Shown here in pieces: positions 9,337-15,222 of a stretch of 19,187 nt of DNA (the first letter of the stretch is position 1; each line of letters opens with the position of its first letter). Below the pieces are notes generated by a model. That model saw only the letters and a program-made list of their open reading frames with translations, had not been told where the DNA came from and did no database searches. The DNA is taken from assembly GCA_017577565.1 (NCBI GenBank), contig PKRH01000066.1, forward strand, positions 1-19,187, written 5' to 3'. Source of the DNA: Thermoanaerobacterales bacterium (GTDB taxonomy: Bacteria > Actinomycetota > Acidimicrobiia > Acidimicrobiales > JACDCH01). A program made the position numbers and the translations under genes.

Positions 9337-9786
9337 TCAGGGGGCGGCCCGGGGCGAGGCGGTGGCGTCGGCCTCGGCCCAGTCGAGCACGGGCACGTCG
9401 CTCCACAGCCGCTCGAGCTCGTAGTAGGCCCGCGTCTCGTCCAGGAAGACGTGGACGATGACGTCGCCGTAGTCCATGAGCACCCAGCGCAGCGCGTCCA
9501 GGCCCTCGATGCGCAGCGGCTTGCCCAGCCCCCGCTCGCCGACCACCCGCTCGATCTCCTCGACGATGGCGCGCACGAGGCGGTCGTTGGGCGCCGACAC
9601 GATGACGAACTCGTCGGCGACCACGAGCACGTCGCCCACCTCGAGCACCACGATGTCGCGCCCGCCCTTGGCGTCGGCGGCCCGGGCCGCCGTGAAGGCG
9701 AGCTCTCGGGCCGCAGCCCGGTCGTTGCTGGCAGTCAGCGCTCCGTCACCTCTCGATCTGCTCCTCGGCGTCGTCGCCGAGGACAA
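9337..9786 (-). CDS. rsfS: ribosome silencing factor RsfS (Iojap family)
   Basis: RsfS binds ribosomal protein L14 and blocks joining of the subunits when nutrients run short. Family marks: ARELAFTAARAADAKGGRDIVVLEVGDVLVVADEFVIVSA spread over about residues 26-65, GLDALRWVLMDYGDVIVHVFLDETRAYYELERLW near the C-terminus. The start is uncertain. There is no in-frame ATG or GTG before the conserved domain. The TTG at 9786 gives 149 residues and overlaps the upstream gene by 41 bases, adding a serine/arginine-rich head that is really the tail of that gene in another frame. A CTG at 9738 gives 133 residues, starts 7 bases after the upstream stop, and has AGAGG about 10 bases before it; it may be the true start. 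Last gene of the pncA operon. Confidence 0.9.
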   Translation of the reverse strand: MSSATTPRSRSRGDGALTASNDRAAARELAFTAARAADAKGGRDIVVLEVGDVLVVADEFVIVSAPNDRLVRAIVEEIERVVGERGLGKPLRIEGLDALRWVLMDYGDVIVHVFLDETRAYYELERLWSDVPVLDWAEADATASPRAAP

Positions 9787-11293
9787 CGGTCACGTCGATC
9801 TCGTCGTCCGACACCCGCCTCCCATCTTGCCCGCTCGCCGTCTCCTCCACGCGCCCGAGATCCAGGTTGGCCCGGATCCAGCGGGCGAGGTGGGCCCGGT
9901 CCTCGCCGAGGTAGAGGATGCGCGTCCGCTCGACGCCGGGCGTCGCGGTGTTGCCGGCGATGACGACCTCGGCCCCGCCCGCCACCAGCGCCCGGGCGGC
10001 CCGGGGCGTGAGCGAGGGGTCGCCGGTGCCGTTGAGCAGCCGGACCCGGACCCGGGCCCCGGGCACGGGCGAGGTCGGGTACGGCACGGCCCGCGAGACG
10101 AAGGCGTGGACCCGGCCGGCGTCGGTCCGGAAGCGCTCGTCCTCGCCCTCCCCCGCGCCGTCGCGCACGACCGGCAGGGCGGCCGCCGAGCCCTCGCCCC
10201 GGGCCACGCCCCGCACGAACCGGCCGATGCCGGTCTCGACCTCGCCGGGCAGGACGTCCTCGCCCCCGGCGGCCACCTGGGGCAGCCAGGCGTTCCAGAA
10301 CTGCAGCTGGCGCTCGACCCGCTCGAGCTCGGACTCGCCCTCGGCCCGGGCGGCGAGGAAGGCGCCGACGTCTTCGGGCCGCAGCTCGACCCGGCCGGCC
10401 TCCCACTCCCCGACCGGGGCGTCGATCGACACCTCGAGGCCACCGACCGGGGCGACGAGGTCGCGCCAGCGCGCGTCGTCGACCTCGACGTGCTCGGCGG
10501 CGGCCGCGGTGACGGCCTGCCCCACGGCGCTCGCGGCCGCCTCGGCGCCCTCGGTGCGGTAGACCTCGGCGATCGTCGCCTCACCGCCCTCGCGCACGAC
10601 GACGGCCGAGGTCGGCACGACGACGACGGAGCCGCCGTGGTCCTCGGGCGCCAGCGCGATGAGGGCGGCGCCCACGAGCGAGCCGTCGGCCCCCCGGTGC
10701 AGGACCGCCAGCGTCGGGCTCGGCACGACGTAGGCCTCGTAGCCCGGGTCGTCCGGGCCCAGCTCCTCCTGGTAGCGCCCCGCCGTGCTCGTGCGCACCT
10801 CGGTGACGCCGACGACGGCCAGCGCGACCCCGCCCAGGGTCAGGCCGGCCATGGCGCCGAGCACGAGCGCCCGCCGGCGGCGCAGGCGCTCGGGGGTGAG
10901 CGCCGCCCGGCGGCGGGCCGCCCCGGACCCGACCGCCCCGGCCTCGGCGGGCGCCGGGGCGCGCTCGGACCCGCCGTCGCCCGGGCCGCCACCGGCGACC
11001 GCCACGCCGTCCGCCCAGGCCGCCACGCCGGCCCGACCGGCGCGCCGGGCGACCGCCCGACCCCGCCGGCTGGTCGGCCGGGGGTGGCGGCGGCGCTCGG
11101 ACACCGGTGCCGGGCCCGTGGCCGGGGTGGTGCCGTCCCCGGGGGCGAGCACGCCGACGGGCGCGCCCTCCGGCTCGGCCACGCCCGCGTCGGGCGCGGC
11201 CGTCGCCGCCGGGGCGCCGTCCGTCCCGAGCGCCGGCGGGGGCTCGTCGCCGGTCCCGTCGGCCGGCCCGGGCACCACGGCGTCCGTCGTCAT
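9746..11293 (-). CDS. membrane-anchored LCP-like protein with LytR_C domain
   Basis: A 515-residue protein. Residues 1-130 are low-complexity (Ala, Gly, Pro) and then arginine-rich, presumably cytoplasmic. One membrane span covers about 142-163 (ALVLGAMAGLTLGGVALAVV). The extracellular part has an LCP-like region (about 180-290) and a C-terminal LytR_C domain beginning near VRVRLLNGTG (N421) and including AGNTATPGVERTRILYLGE. The LCP-like region keeps the general flow (LAVLHRGADGSLVGAALIALAPE, then VAPVGGLEVSID) but I cannot find the Asp/Arg cluster used by LytR-CpsA-Psr ligases to attach glycopolymers to peptidoglycan, so it is probably not a ligase. The ATG at 11293 overlaps the nadD stop as ATGA, so translation is likely coupled. 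A LytR_C protein between nadD and rsfS is, to my knowledge, recurrent in actinobacteria. Confidence 0.75.
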   Translation of the reverse strand: MTTDAVVPGPADGTGDEPPPALGTDGAPAATAAPDAGVAEPEGAPVGVLAPGDGTTPATGPAPVSERRRHPRPTSRRGRAVARRAGRAGVAAWADGVAVAGGGPGDGGSERAPAPAEAGAVGSGAARRRAALTPERLRRRRALVLGAMAGLTLGGVALAVVGVTEVRTSTAGRYQEELGPDDPGYEAYVVPSPTLAVLHRGADGSLVGAALIALAPEDHGGSVVVVPTSAVVVREGGEATIAEVYRTEGAEAAASAVGQAVTAAAAEHVEVDDARWRDLVAPVGGLEVSIDAPVGEWEAGRVELRPEDVGAFLAARAEGESELERVERQLQFWNAWLPQVAAGGEDVLPGEVETGIGRFVRGVARGEGSAAALPVVRDGAGEGEDERFRTDAGRVHAFVSRAVPYPTSPVPGARVRVRLLNGTGDPSLTPRAARALVAGGAEVVIAGNTATPGVERTRILYLGEDRAHLARWIRANLDLGRVEETASGQDGRRVSDDEIDVTVVLGDDAEEQIER

Positions 11294-11895
11294 GCCGTCA
11301 CCTGCGCGCCGTACAGCCCGCGCTGCCGGATCGTCTCGATCACCTCGGGTGTCAGCAGGTAGTCGAGGGGCCGGCCGTCGACGACCCGGGCCCGCAGGTC
11401 GGTGCTCGACACCTCGAGTCGCGGCACCTCGACCTGGATCCACGACCACCCCGGGGGCGGGGTGGCCTCGCGGGTGCCGGGCCGCTCGACGACCACGATC
11501 GTCGCCATCTCCCGCACCTCGTCGGCCCGCTCCCACGTCGGGAGGCCGACGGCGGCGTCGCTGCCGAGGATGACGAACAGCTCCCGGGTGGGGTCCTCGT
11601 CGAGCAGGGTGCGCAGGGTGTCGGCCGTGTACGACAGCCCGCCGCGGTCGATCTCGATGCGGCTGGCCTCGAGCCCCTCGACGCCCTCGACGGCGGCCGC
11701 CACCATGGCGTAGCGGTCCTCGGCGTCGCTGATCTCCCGGGTGCCCAGCTTCTGCCACGGCTGGTGGTTGACCACGAGCAGGACCCGGTCGAGGCGCATC
11801 TCGTGGCGCACGTTGACGGCCGTGACGAGGTGGCCGACGTGCGGCGGGTCGAAGGTGCCGCCGAAGATGCCCAGGCGTTCGCCGCCGTCGCTCAT
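11290..11895 (-). CDS. nadD: nicotinate-nucleotide adenylyltransferase
   Basis: A 201-residue NadD, which joins nicotinate mononucleotide to AMP from ATP to make NaAD, the last step before NAD synthetase. The nucleotidyltransferase motif GIFGGTFDPPHVGH spans residues 9-22; VVNHQPWQK follows the first Rossmann half; LGSDAAVGLPTW is the substrate loop; and SSTDLRARV is the ISxTxxR motif near the end. Typical length. The ATG at 11895 was chosen because it overlaps the pncB stop as ATGA; the frame upstream is only a shadow of pncB. The gene's own stop overlaps the next start in the same way. Confidence 0.96.
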   Translation of the reverse strand: MSDGGERLGIFGGTFDPPHVGHLVTAVNVRHEMRLDRVLLVVNHQPWQKLGTREISDAEDRYAMVAAAVEGVEGLEASRIEIDRGGLSYTADTLRTLLDEDPTRELFVILGSDAAVGLPTWERADEVREMATIVVVERPGTREATPPPGWSWIQVEVPRLEVSSTDLRARVVDGRPLDYLLTPEVIETIRQRGLYGAQVTA

Positions 11896-13271
11896 CGGCG
11901 GGACTCCGCCTCGAGGTCGGCGCGGATGCGCTCGGCGCAGTCCCGCAGGCCGGGCGAGATCTCGACGGGCCACAGCGGCTCGTCGGCCGGCTCGAGCGAC
12001 CGCAGCTGCTCGGGCAGGGCCGCCAGCTCGGCCATGGCCCGCTCGCGGATGCGGGCGATGGGCTCGACGAAGGTGCGGTGGCCGTTGGACATCACCTGGA
12101 CGAGCAGCGGCCGGCCGCCCGGCACCTCCTCGTCGTGGAGCGACAGGACGTCGTGGCCGTCGCAGCGCCACACCTGCTTGCGGCCCGGCCAGGTGACCTT
12201 GCCGGTGGCGAGCTTCATCTTCGGTCCCTCGGCATCCTCGACCAGCTTGTACACCGCGCCGAGCGTGGGGGCGTCGGCGCTGGTGCCCATCTTCGTCCCG
12301 ACGCCGAAGGCGTCGATGGGCGCGCCGGCCTCGAGCAGCGCGGCGATGCGGTGCTCGTCGAGGTCGCCGGAGGCCAGGATCCGCACGTCGGGGAGCCCGG
12401 CGTCGTCGAGGATCCTGCGCACCTCGACCGACAGCGCGGCGAGGTCGCCCGAGTCCAGCCGCACGGCCCCGACCGTGATGCCCTCGGCCGCCACCTCGTG
12501 CGCCACCTCGGCGGCGTGGCGGGCGCCCTCGATCGTGTCGTAGGTGTCGATCAGCAGGATGACGTTGCCGGGGAACGTGCGGGCGTAGTCGCGGAAGGCG
12601 TCCCGCTCGTCGTCGTACGACATGACGAACGAGTGCGCCATCGTCCCCGAGACCGGGATGCCGAAGCGCCGGCCGGCGGCGACGAGCGACGTGCCGCCGG
12701 AGCCCACGATCCACGAGGTCCGGGCGATGGCCATGGCGGCGTCGACGCCGTGGTCGCGACGGGCCGAGAAGTCGATGAAGGTGCGGTCGCCGCACGCCAG
12801 CGCCACCCGGGCGGCCTTGGAGGCCAGCATCGTCTGGCTGGAGATCCGGTTGAGCAGCCAGGTCTCGACGAGCTGCGCCTCCACGAGGGGCGCCGTCACC
12901 CGCACGAGCGGCTCGCCGGCGAACACGATCTCGCCCTCGGGCACCGCCCACACCTCGCCGGTGAAGCGGAGCTCGGCCAGGCGCTCGAGGAACGCCGGCG
13001 GGAACGTTCCCAGCTCGGCCAGGTAGGCGATGTCGTCGTCGGCGAAGCACCACTCCTCGAGGCCGTTCAGCGCGTCGTCGAGGCCGGCGGCGACGAGGAA
13101 GCGGCGCTCGCGGGGCAGCGAGCGCACGAACAGCTCGAAGGTCGCCTCGTGCTCGATGCCGGCCGCCTGGTAGGCGGCGGCCATGGTGAGCTCGTAGAGG
13201 TCGGTGACGAGCGCGGGCGGGACCGGGCCGGGGTGGCGGCCGCGCAGCGGCGGTGACGGGCTGTCGGTCAC
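11892..13271 (-). CDS. pncB: nicotinate phosphoribosyltransferase
   Basis: A 459-residue enzyme that makes nicotinate mononucleotide from nicotinate and PRPP, using ATP. Marks are VTDLYELTMAAAY near the N-terminus (residues 22-34), RRFLVAAGLDDAL, EPLVRVTAPLVEAQLVET, FSARRDHG, SGTMAHSFVMSY with the probable phosphorylated histidine H213, DTYDTIEG, VRLDSGDL, and FGVGTKMGTS. The length fits the actinobacterial PncB type. GTG start at 13271, 7 bases after the pncA stop, with AGG about 10 bases ahead. It lies between the enzyme that makes its substrate (PncA) and the one that uses its product (NadD). Confidence 0.96.
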   Translation of the reverse strand: MTDSPSPPLRGRHPGPVPPALVTDLYELTMAAAYQAAGIEHEATFELFVRSLPRERRFLVAAGLDDALNGLEEWCFADDDIAYLAELGTFPPAFLERLAELRFTGEVWAVPEGEIVFAGEPLVRVTAPLVEAQLVETWLLNRISSQTMLASKAARVALACGDRTFIDFSARRDHGVDAAMAIARTSWIVGSGGTSLVAAGRRFGIPVSGTMAHSFVMSYDDERDAFRDYARTFPGNVILLIDTYDTIEGARHAAEVAHEVAAEGITVGAVRLDSGDLAALSVEVRRILDDAGLPDVRILASGDLDEHRIAALLEAGAPIDAFGVGTKMGTSADAPTLGAVYKLVEDAEGPKMKLATGKVTWPGRKQVWRCDGHDVLSLHDEEVPGGRPLLVQVMSNGHRTFVEPIARIRERAMAELAALPEQLRSLEPADEPLWPVEISPGLRDCAERIRADLEAESRR

Positions 13272-13278
13272 CGGCCGG

Positions 13279-13866
13279 TCACCTGAGGGTCGCGCCCGCC
13301 TCGGCGATGGTGGCGAGGGCGCGCTCGCCGTCGCCGGGCTCGAGGTCGACCGGCCGGACGCCGTCGAGCACGACCTCGGCCTCGTAGCCGAGGCGGATGG
13401 CGTCGAGCGCCGTCTCCTTCACGCAGTAGTCGGTGGCCAGCCCGACGATGACCACCCGCTCGATGCCCTTCTCCTGGAGCAGCTCGTGGAGGCCGGTCGA
13501 GCGGGTCTCGCCGGTCGGCAGGTGGGTCATCGAGAACGCCGAGTACCCGTCCTCGCCACCGGTGCCCTTGTGGATCACGTGGTCGACGGGGTCGAGGTCC
13601 TCGTGGAACTGCGCACCCCAGGTGCCGCCGACGCAGTGGACCGGCCACGTCCCCCCGTCCTTGGCGAAGTGGGGCGTCGTCTCCGGGTGCCAGTCCCGCG
13701 TGCCGACCACGAGCGCCCCCGCCTCACGGGCGGCGGCGATCTCGCGGTTGGCCGCGGCGATCACCGTGTCGGCGCCCTTGACGTACAGGGAGCCGTCAGG
13801 GTGCGCGAAGTCGTTCTGGACGTCGACGACCAGCAGGGCCGTTCGTGTGTCGTAGCGCACGGACAC
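13279..13866 (-). CDS. pncA: nicotinamidase
   Basis: A 195-residue amidase that converts nicotinamide to nicotinate and ammonia. The catalytic triad is visible as D15 (VVDVQNDF), K100 (HKGTGG) and C148 (ATDYCVKET); the metal ligands are D58, H60 and H66 in RDWHPETTPHF. Enzymes with this triad also activate pyrazinamide, as known for PncA of Mycobacterium tuberculosis. The GTG at 13866 was chosen because a TAGTTT -10 box ends 7 bases upstream; a second GTG lies two codons in. It is the first gene of the operon. Confidence 0.96.
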   Translation of the reverse strand: MSVRYDTRTALLVVDVQNDFAHPDGSLYVKGADTVIAAANREIAAAREAGALVVGTRDWHPETTPHFAKDGGTWPVHCVGGTWGAQFHEDLDPVDHVIHKGTGGEDGYSAFSMTHLPTGETRSTGLHELLQEKGIERVVIVGLATDYCVKETALDAIRLGYEAEVVLDGVRPVDLEPGDGERALATIAEAGATLR

Positions 13867-13873
13867 GGTTCGA

Positions 13874-13879
13874 AAACTA
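13874..13879 (-). promoter_or_regulatory. -10 box of the pncA operon (leaderless)
   Basis: On the minus strand TAGTTT is followed by 7 bases and then the GTG at 13866, with no Shine-Dalgarno. The -35 is weak. This is the only promoter I see for the five-gene operon. Confidence 0.5.
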
Positions 13880-13920
13880 GGCGGTCGGACAGCGGATGCG
13901 GTCGCCTGGCCCGGAACTCG

Positions 13921-13951
13921 TTGGGACCGGTGCCGGGTGACCGCGTAACCT
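13921..13951 (+). promoter_or_regulatory. possible distal promoter of the sigma factor gene
   Basis: TTGGGA (13921-13926), 19-base spacer, TAACCT (13946-13951). Use of it would give a leader of roughly 325 bases. No equally good match is closer to the gene, so the true start of transcription is uncertain. Confidence 0.3.
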
Positions 13952-13954
13952 GTT

Positions 13955-13981
13955 CACGAAATAGAACCGTTCCGGTTCGTG
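13955..13981. repeat. nested inverted repeats
   Basis: GAACCG (13964-13969) and CGGTTC (13973-13978) form a 3-base-loop palindrome; CACGAA (13955-13960) and TTCGTG (13976-13981) pair around it and compete for the same bases. It sits at the predicted start of the long sigma leader. Confidence 0.4.
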
Positions 13982-14063
13982 TTCTCATCCCCGACGGTGC
14001 AGGTCGCCCCCCTGCCTGCTCCGACCGCCGCTCGCCGTGACGCGTGCACCTCTCCGGTCCTGA

Positions 14064-14084
14064 CCTGGGGTTCCATGCCCCAGG
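14064..14084 (+). repeat. 7-bp hairpin in the sigma leader region
   Basis: CCTGGGG (14064-14070) pairs with CCCCAGG (14078-14084) across loop TTCCATG. It is far from the end of any gene, so it is more likely a leader structure or protein site than a terminator. Confidence 0.4.
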
Positions 14085-14149
14085 GGGTCGTCGACGTGCC
14101 CGCCGAAGCGGCCGCCGCAGCTGCGTCGCACCGGCGTGACGACCAGCAG

Positions 14150-14165
14150 GGTGACACCTGTCACC
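14150..14165. promoter_or_regulatory. CRP/GlxR-like palindrome
   Basis: GGTGACACCTGTCACC is a perfect 16-base palindrome (7-base arms plus a 2-base centre). It contains GTGA-N6-TCAC, the core of cAMP-receptor-type sites, though the outer bases are G/C and not T/A. It lies about 120 bases before the sigma factor start. Confidence 0.4.
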
Positions 14166-14198
14166 GACGACGACCGAGTGGAGCGCCGACCCTGCGAA

Positions 14199-14230
14199 TT
14201 TCCCGGTTCCCGTCCCCGTGTACCGGGAAA
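14199..14230. repeat. 9-bp inverted repeat upstream of the sigma gene
   Basis: TTTCCCGGT (14199-14207) and ACCGGGAAA (14222-14230) are exact reverse complements around a 14-base loop. It could be an operator or leader stem. Confidence 0.45.
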
Positions 14231-14250
14231 ACCCCATCCTACGGGGAATC

Positions 14251-14276
14251 CCACCGCTCCGGCGGTGGTTGAGGAG
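14251..14276 (+). promoter_or_regulatory. UNCG-loop hairpin and Shine-Dalgarno of the sigma gene
   Basis: CCACCGC (14251-14257) and GCGGTGG (14262-14268) form a 7-bp stem closed by C-UCCG-G, a member of the extra-stable UNCG tetraloop class. Two bases later comes GAGGAG (14271-14276), 7 bases before the ATG at 14284. This strong site decides the start. Confidence 0.6.
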
Positions 14277-14283
14277 ATACGCC

Positions 14284-15114
14284 ATGAGTGATTCGGTTGG
14301 TCAGTACCTCAACGAAATCGGCCTCGTCCCCCTGCTCACCGCCGACGAGGAGCGCGAGCTCGCGCAGATCATCGAGCGTGGGCGTGAGGCCCAGGCTCGC
14401 ATCGACGCGGGCGAGCGCAGCCGCGAGCTCCGCAAGGCGGTCGAGGCCGCGGCGGCTGCCAAGGACCGCTTCATCCGGGCCAACCTCCGCCTCGTGGTGA
14501 GCATCGCCCGCCGCTACCCCCTGCCGCCGTCGATGGAGCTGCTCGACCTCATCCAGGAGGGCAACCTCGGGCTCGAGCACGCCGTCGACAAGTTCGACTG
14601 GCGGAAGGGCTTCAAGTTCTCCACCTACGCCACGTTCTGGATCCGCCAGGCCATCGGTCGGGCCCTCGACCAGAAGGCCAGCCTGGTGCGGCTGCCGGGC
14701 GACCGCTCGGCGTCGCTGCGGGCCGCGCTGCGCCAGGCCTCGGGCGACGGCGAGGAGCTCGACGAGGAGAACGCCCGCCTCTACCGGCTGACCACGCCGA
14801 CGTCGCTCGACCGGCCGGTCGGCGACGACGACGGCAGCGAACTGGTCGACCTGCTGGCGGCCGACGTGCCGACGCCGGAGTCGGTCATGATCGAGCGCGA
14901 GGAGGAGCAGGCCCTGCACGACCTGCTCGGCGTGCTCGACGGCCGGGCCCGGTACGCGGTCGAGCAGCGCTTCGGGCTGACCGACGGCCGGAAGCGCAGC
15001 TACCGGGAGGTCGGTGAGGAGCTCGGCGTCACCGCCGAGGCCGCCCGCCGCCTGGTCAAGCGCGCCGTGGACACCGTCCGGGAAGAGGCGCTGGCCCGGG
15101 CCAGCGCCGCCTGA
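14284..15114 (+). CDS. sigma-70 family RNA polymerase sigma factor (group 2-like)
   Basis: A 276-residue sigma factor. Region 1.2 is SVGQYLNEIGLVPLLTADEE (from residue 4). Region 2 runs from FIRANLRLVVSIARRY (residue 63) through LDLIQEGNLGLEHAVDKFDWRKGFKFSTYATFWIRQAI (Y115 in the 2.3/2.4 part) and is very close to primary sigma factors. Region 3 is shorter and diverged (SLVRLPGDRSASLRAAL). Region 4 (about 205-272) has the helix-turn-helix SYREVGEELGVTAEAARRLVKRAV. The absent region 1.1 and the weakly conserved region 3 mark it as an alternative factor of group 2, not RpoD. A GTG 66 bases upstream is in frame, but GAGGAG before the ATG is decisive. No anti-sigma gene is adjacent. Confidence 0.9.
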   Translation: MSDSVGQYLNEIGLVPLLTADEERELAQIIERGREAQARIDAGERSRELRKAVEAAAAAKDRFIRANLRLVVSIARRYPLPPSMELLDLIQEGNLGLEHAVDKFDWRKGFKFSTYATFWIRQAIGRALDQKASLVRLPGDRSASLRAALRQASGDGEELDEENARLYRLTTPTSLDRPVGDDDGSELVDLLAADVPTPESVMIEREEEQALHDLLGVLDGRARYAVEQRFGLTDGRKRSYREVGEELGVTAEAARRLVKRAVDTVREEALARASAA

Positions 15115-15167
15115 CCGGCGGACCGCCGGGCCGGCGACGTGCCGTCTTTCACGGCAGCAGGGCGGTC
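15115..15167 (+). terminator. hairpin cluster after the sigma gene
   Basis: CCGGCG (15115-15120) pairs with CGCCGG (15124-15129) right at the stop; TGCCGT (15140-15145) pairs with ACGGCA (15151-15156) with loop CTTTC; GACCGCC (15121-15127) can alternatively pair with GGCGGTC (15161-15167) enclosing the second stem. Likely termination ahead of the aroG promoter. Confidence 0.45.
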
Positions 15168-15183
15168 GGATTGCGCGATTCGC

Positions 15184-15213
15184 TTTGCCAACCGCCCTCG
15201 CAGCCGGTAACGA
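15184..15213 (+). promoter_or_regulatory. promoter of aroG
   Basis: TTTGCC (15184-15189), 18-base spacer, TAACGA (15208-15213), then 9 bases to the ATG at 15223. No Shine-Dalgarno is present, so the transcript is probably leaderless or nearly so. Confidence 0.5.
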
Positions 15214-15222
15214 TGGCGCATC

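Larger units (their letters stand above)
13867..14283. other. 417-base divergent intergenic region, pncA / sigma factor
   Basis: The longest gap in the window. It has the pncA promoter at its left end and, toward the sigma gene, a possible far promoter (13921-13951), nested inverted repeats at 13955-13981 (GAACCG-TTC-CGGTTC inside CACGAA/TTCGTG), a CCTGGGG/CCCCAGG hairpin at 14064-14084, a CRP-like palindrome at 14150-14165, a TTTCCCGGT/ACCGGGAAA repeat at 14199-14230, and a hairpin against the ribosome binding site at 14251-14268. Short open frames here show no protein character. Confidence 0.6.

Noticed and set aside
10850..11293. The low-complexity Ala/Gly/Pro head of the LytR_C protein as a frameshift or wrong start.
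   Set aside because: The ATG overlaps the nadD stop by four bases like the junction before it, and the frame is continuous to the membrane span, so the long head is probably real.
14218..14283. In-frame GTG 66 bases upstream of the sigma factor start.
   Set aside because: It would run through the UNCG hairpin and the GAGGAG site, which clearly serve the ATG at 14284.
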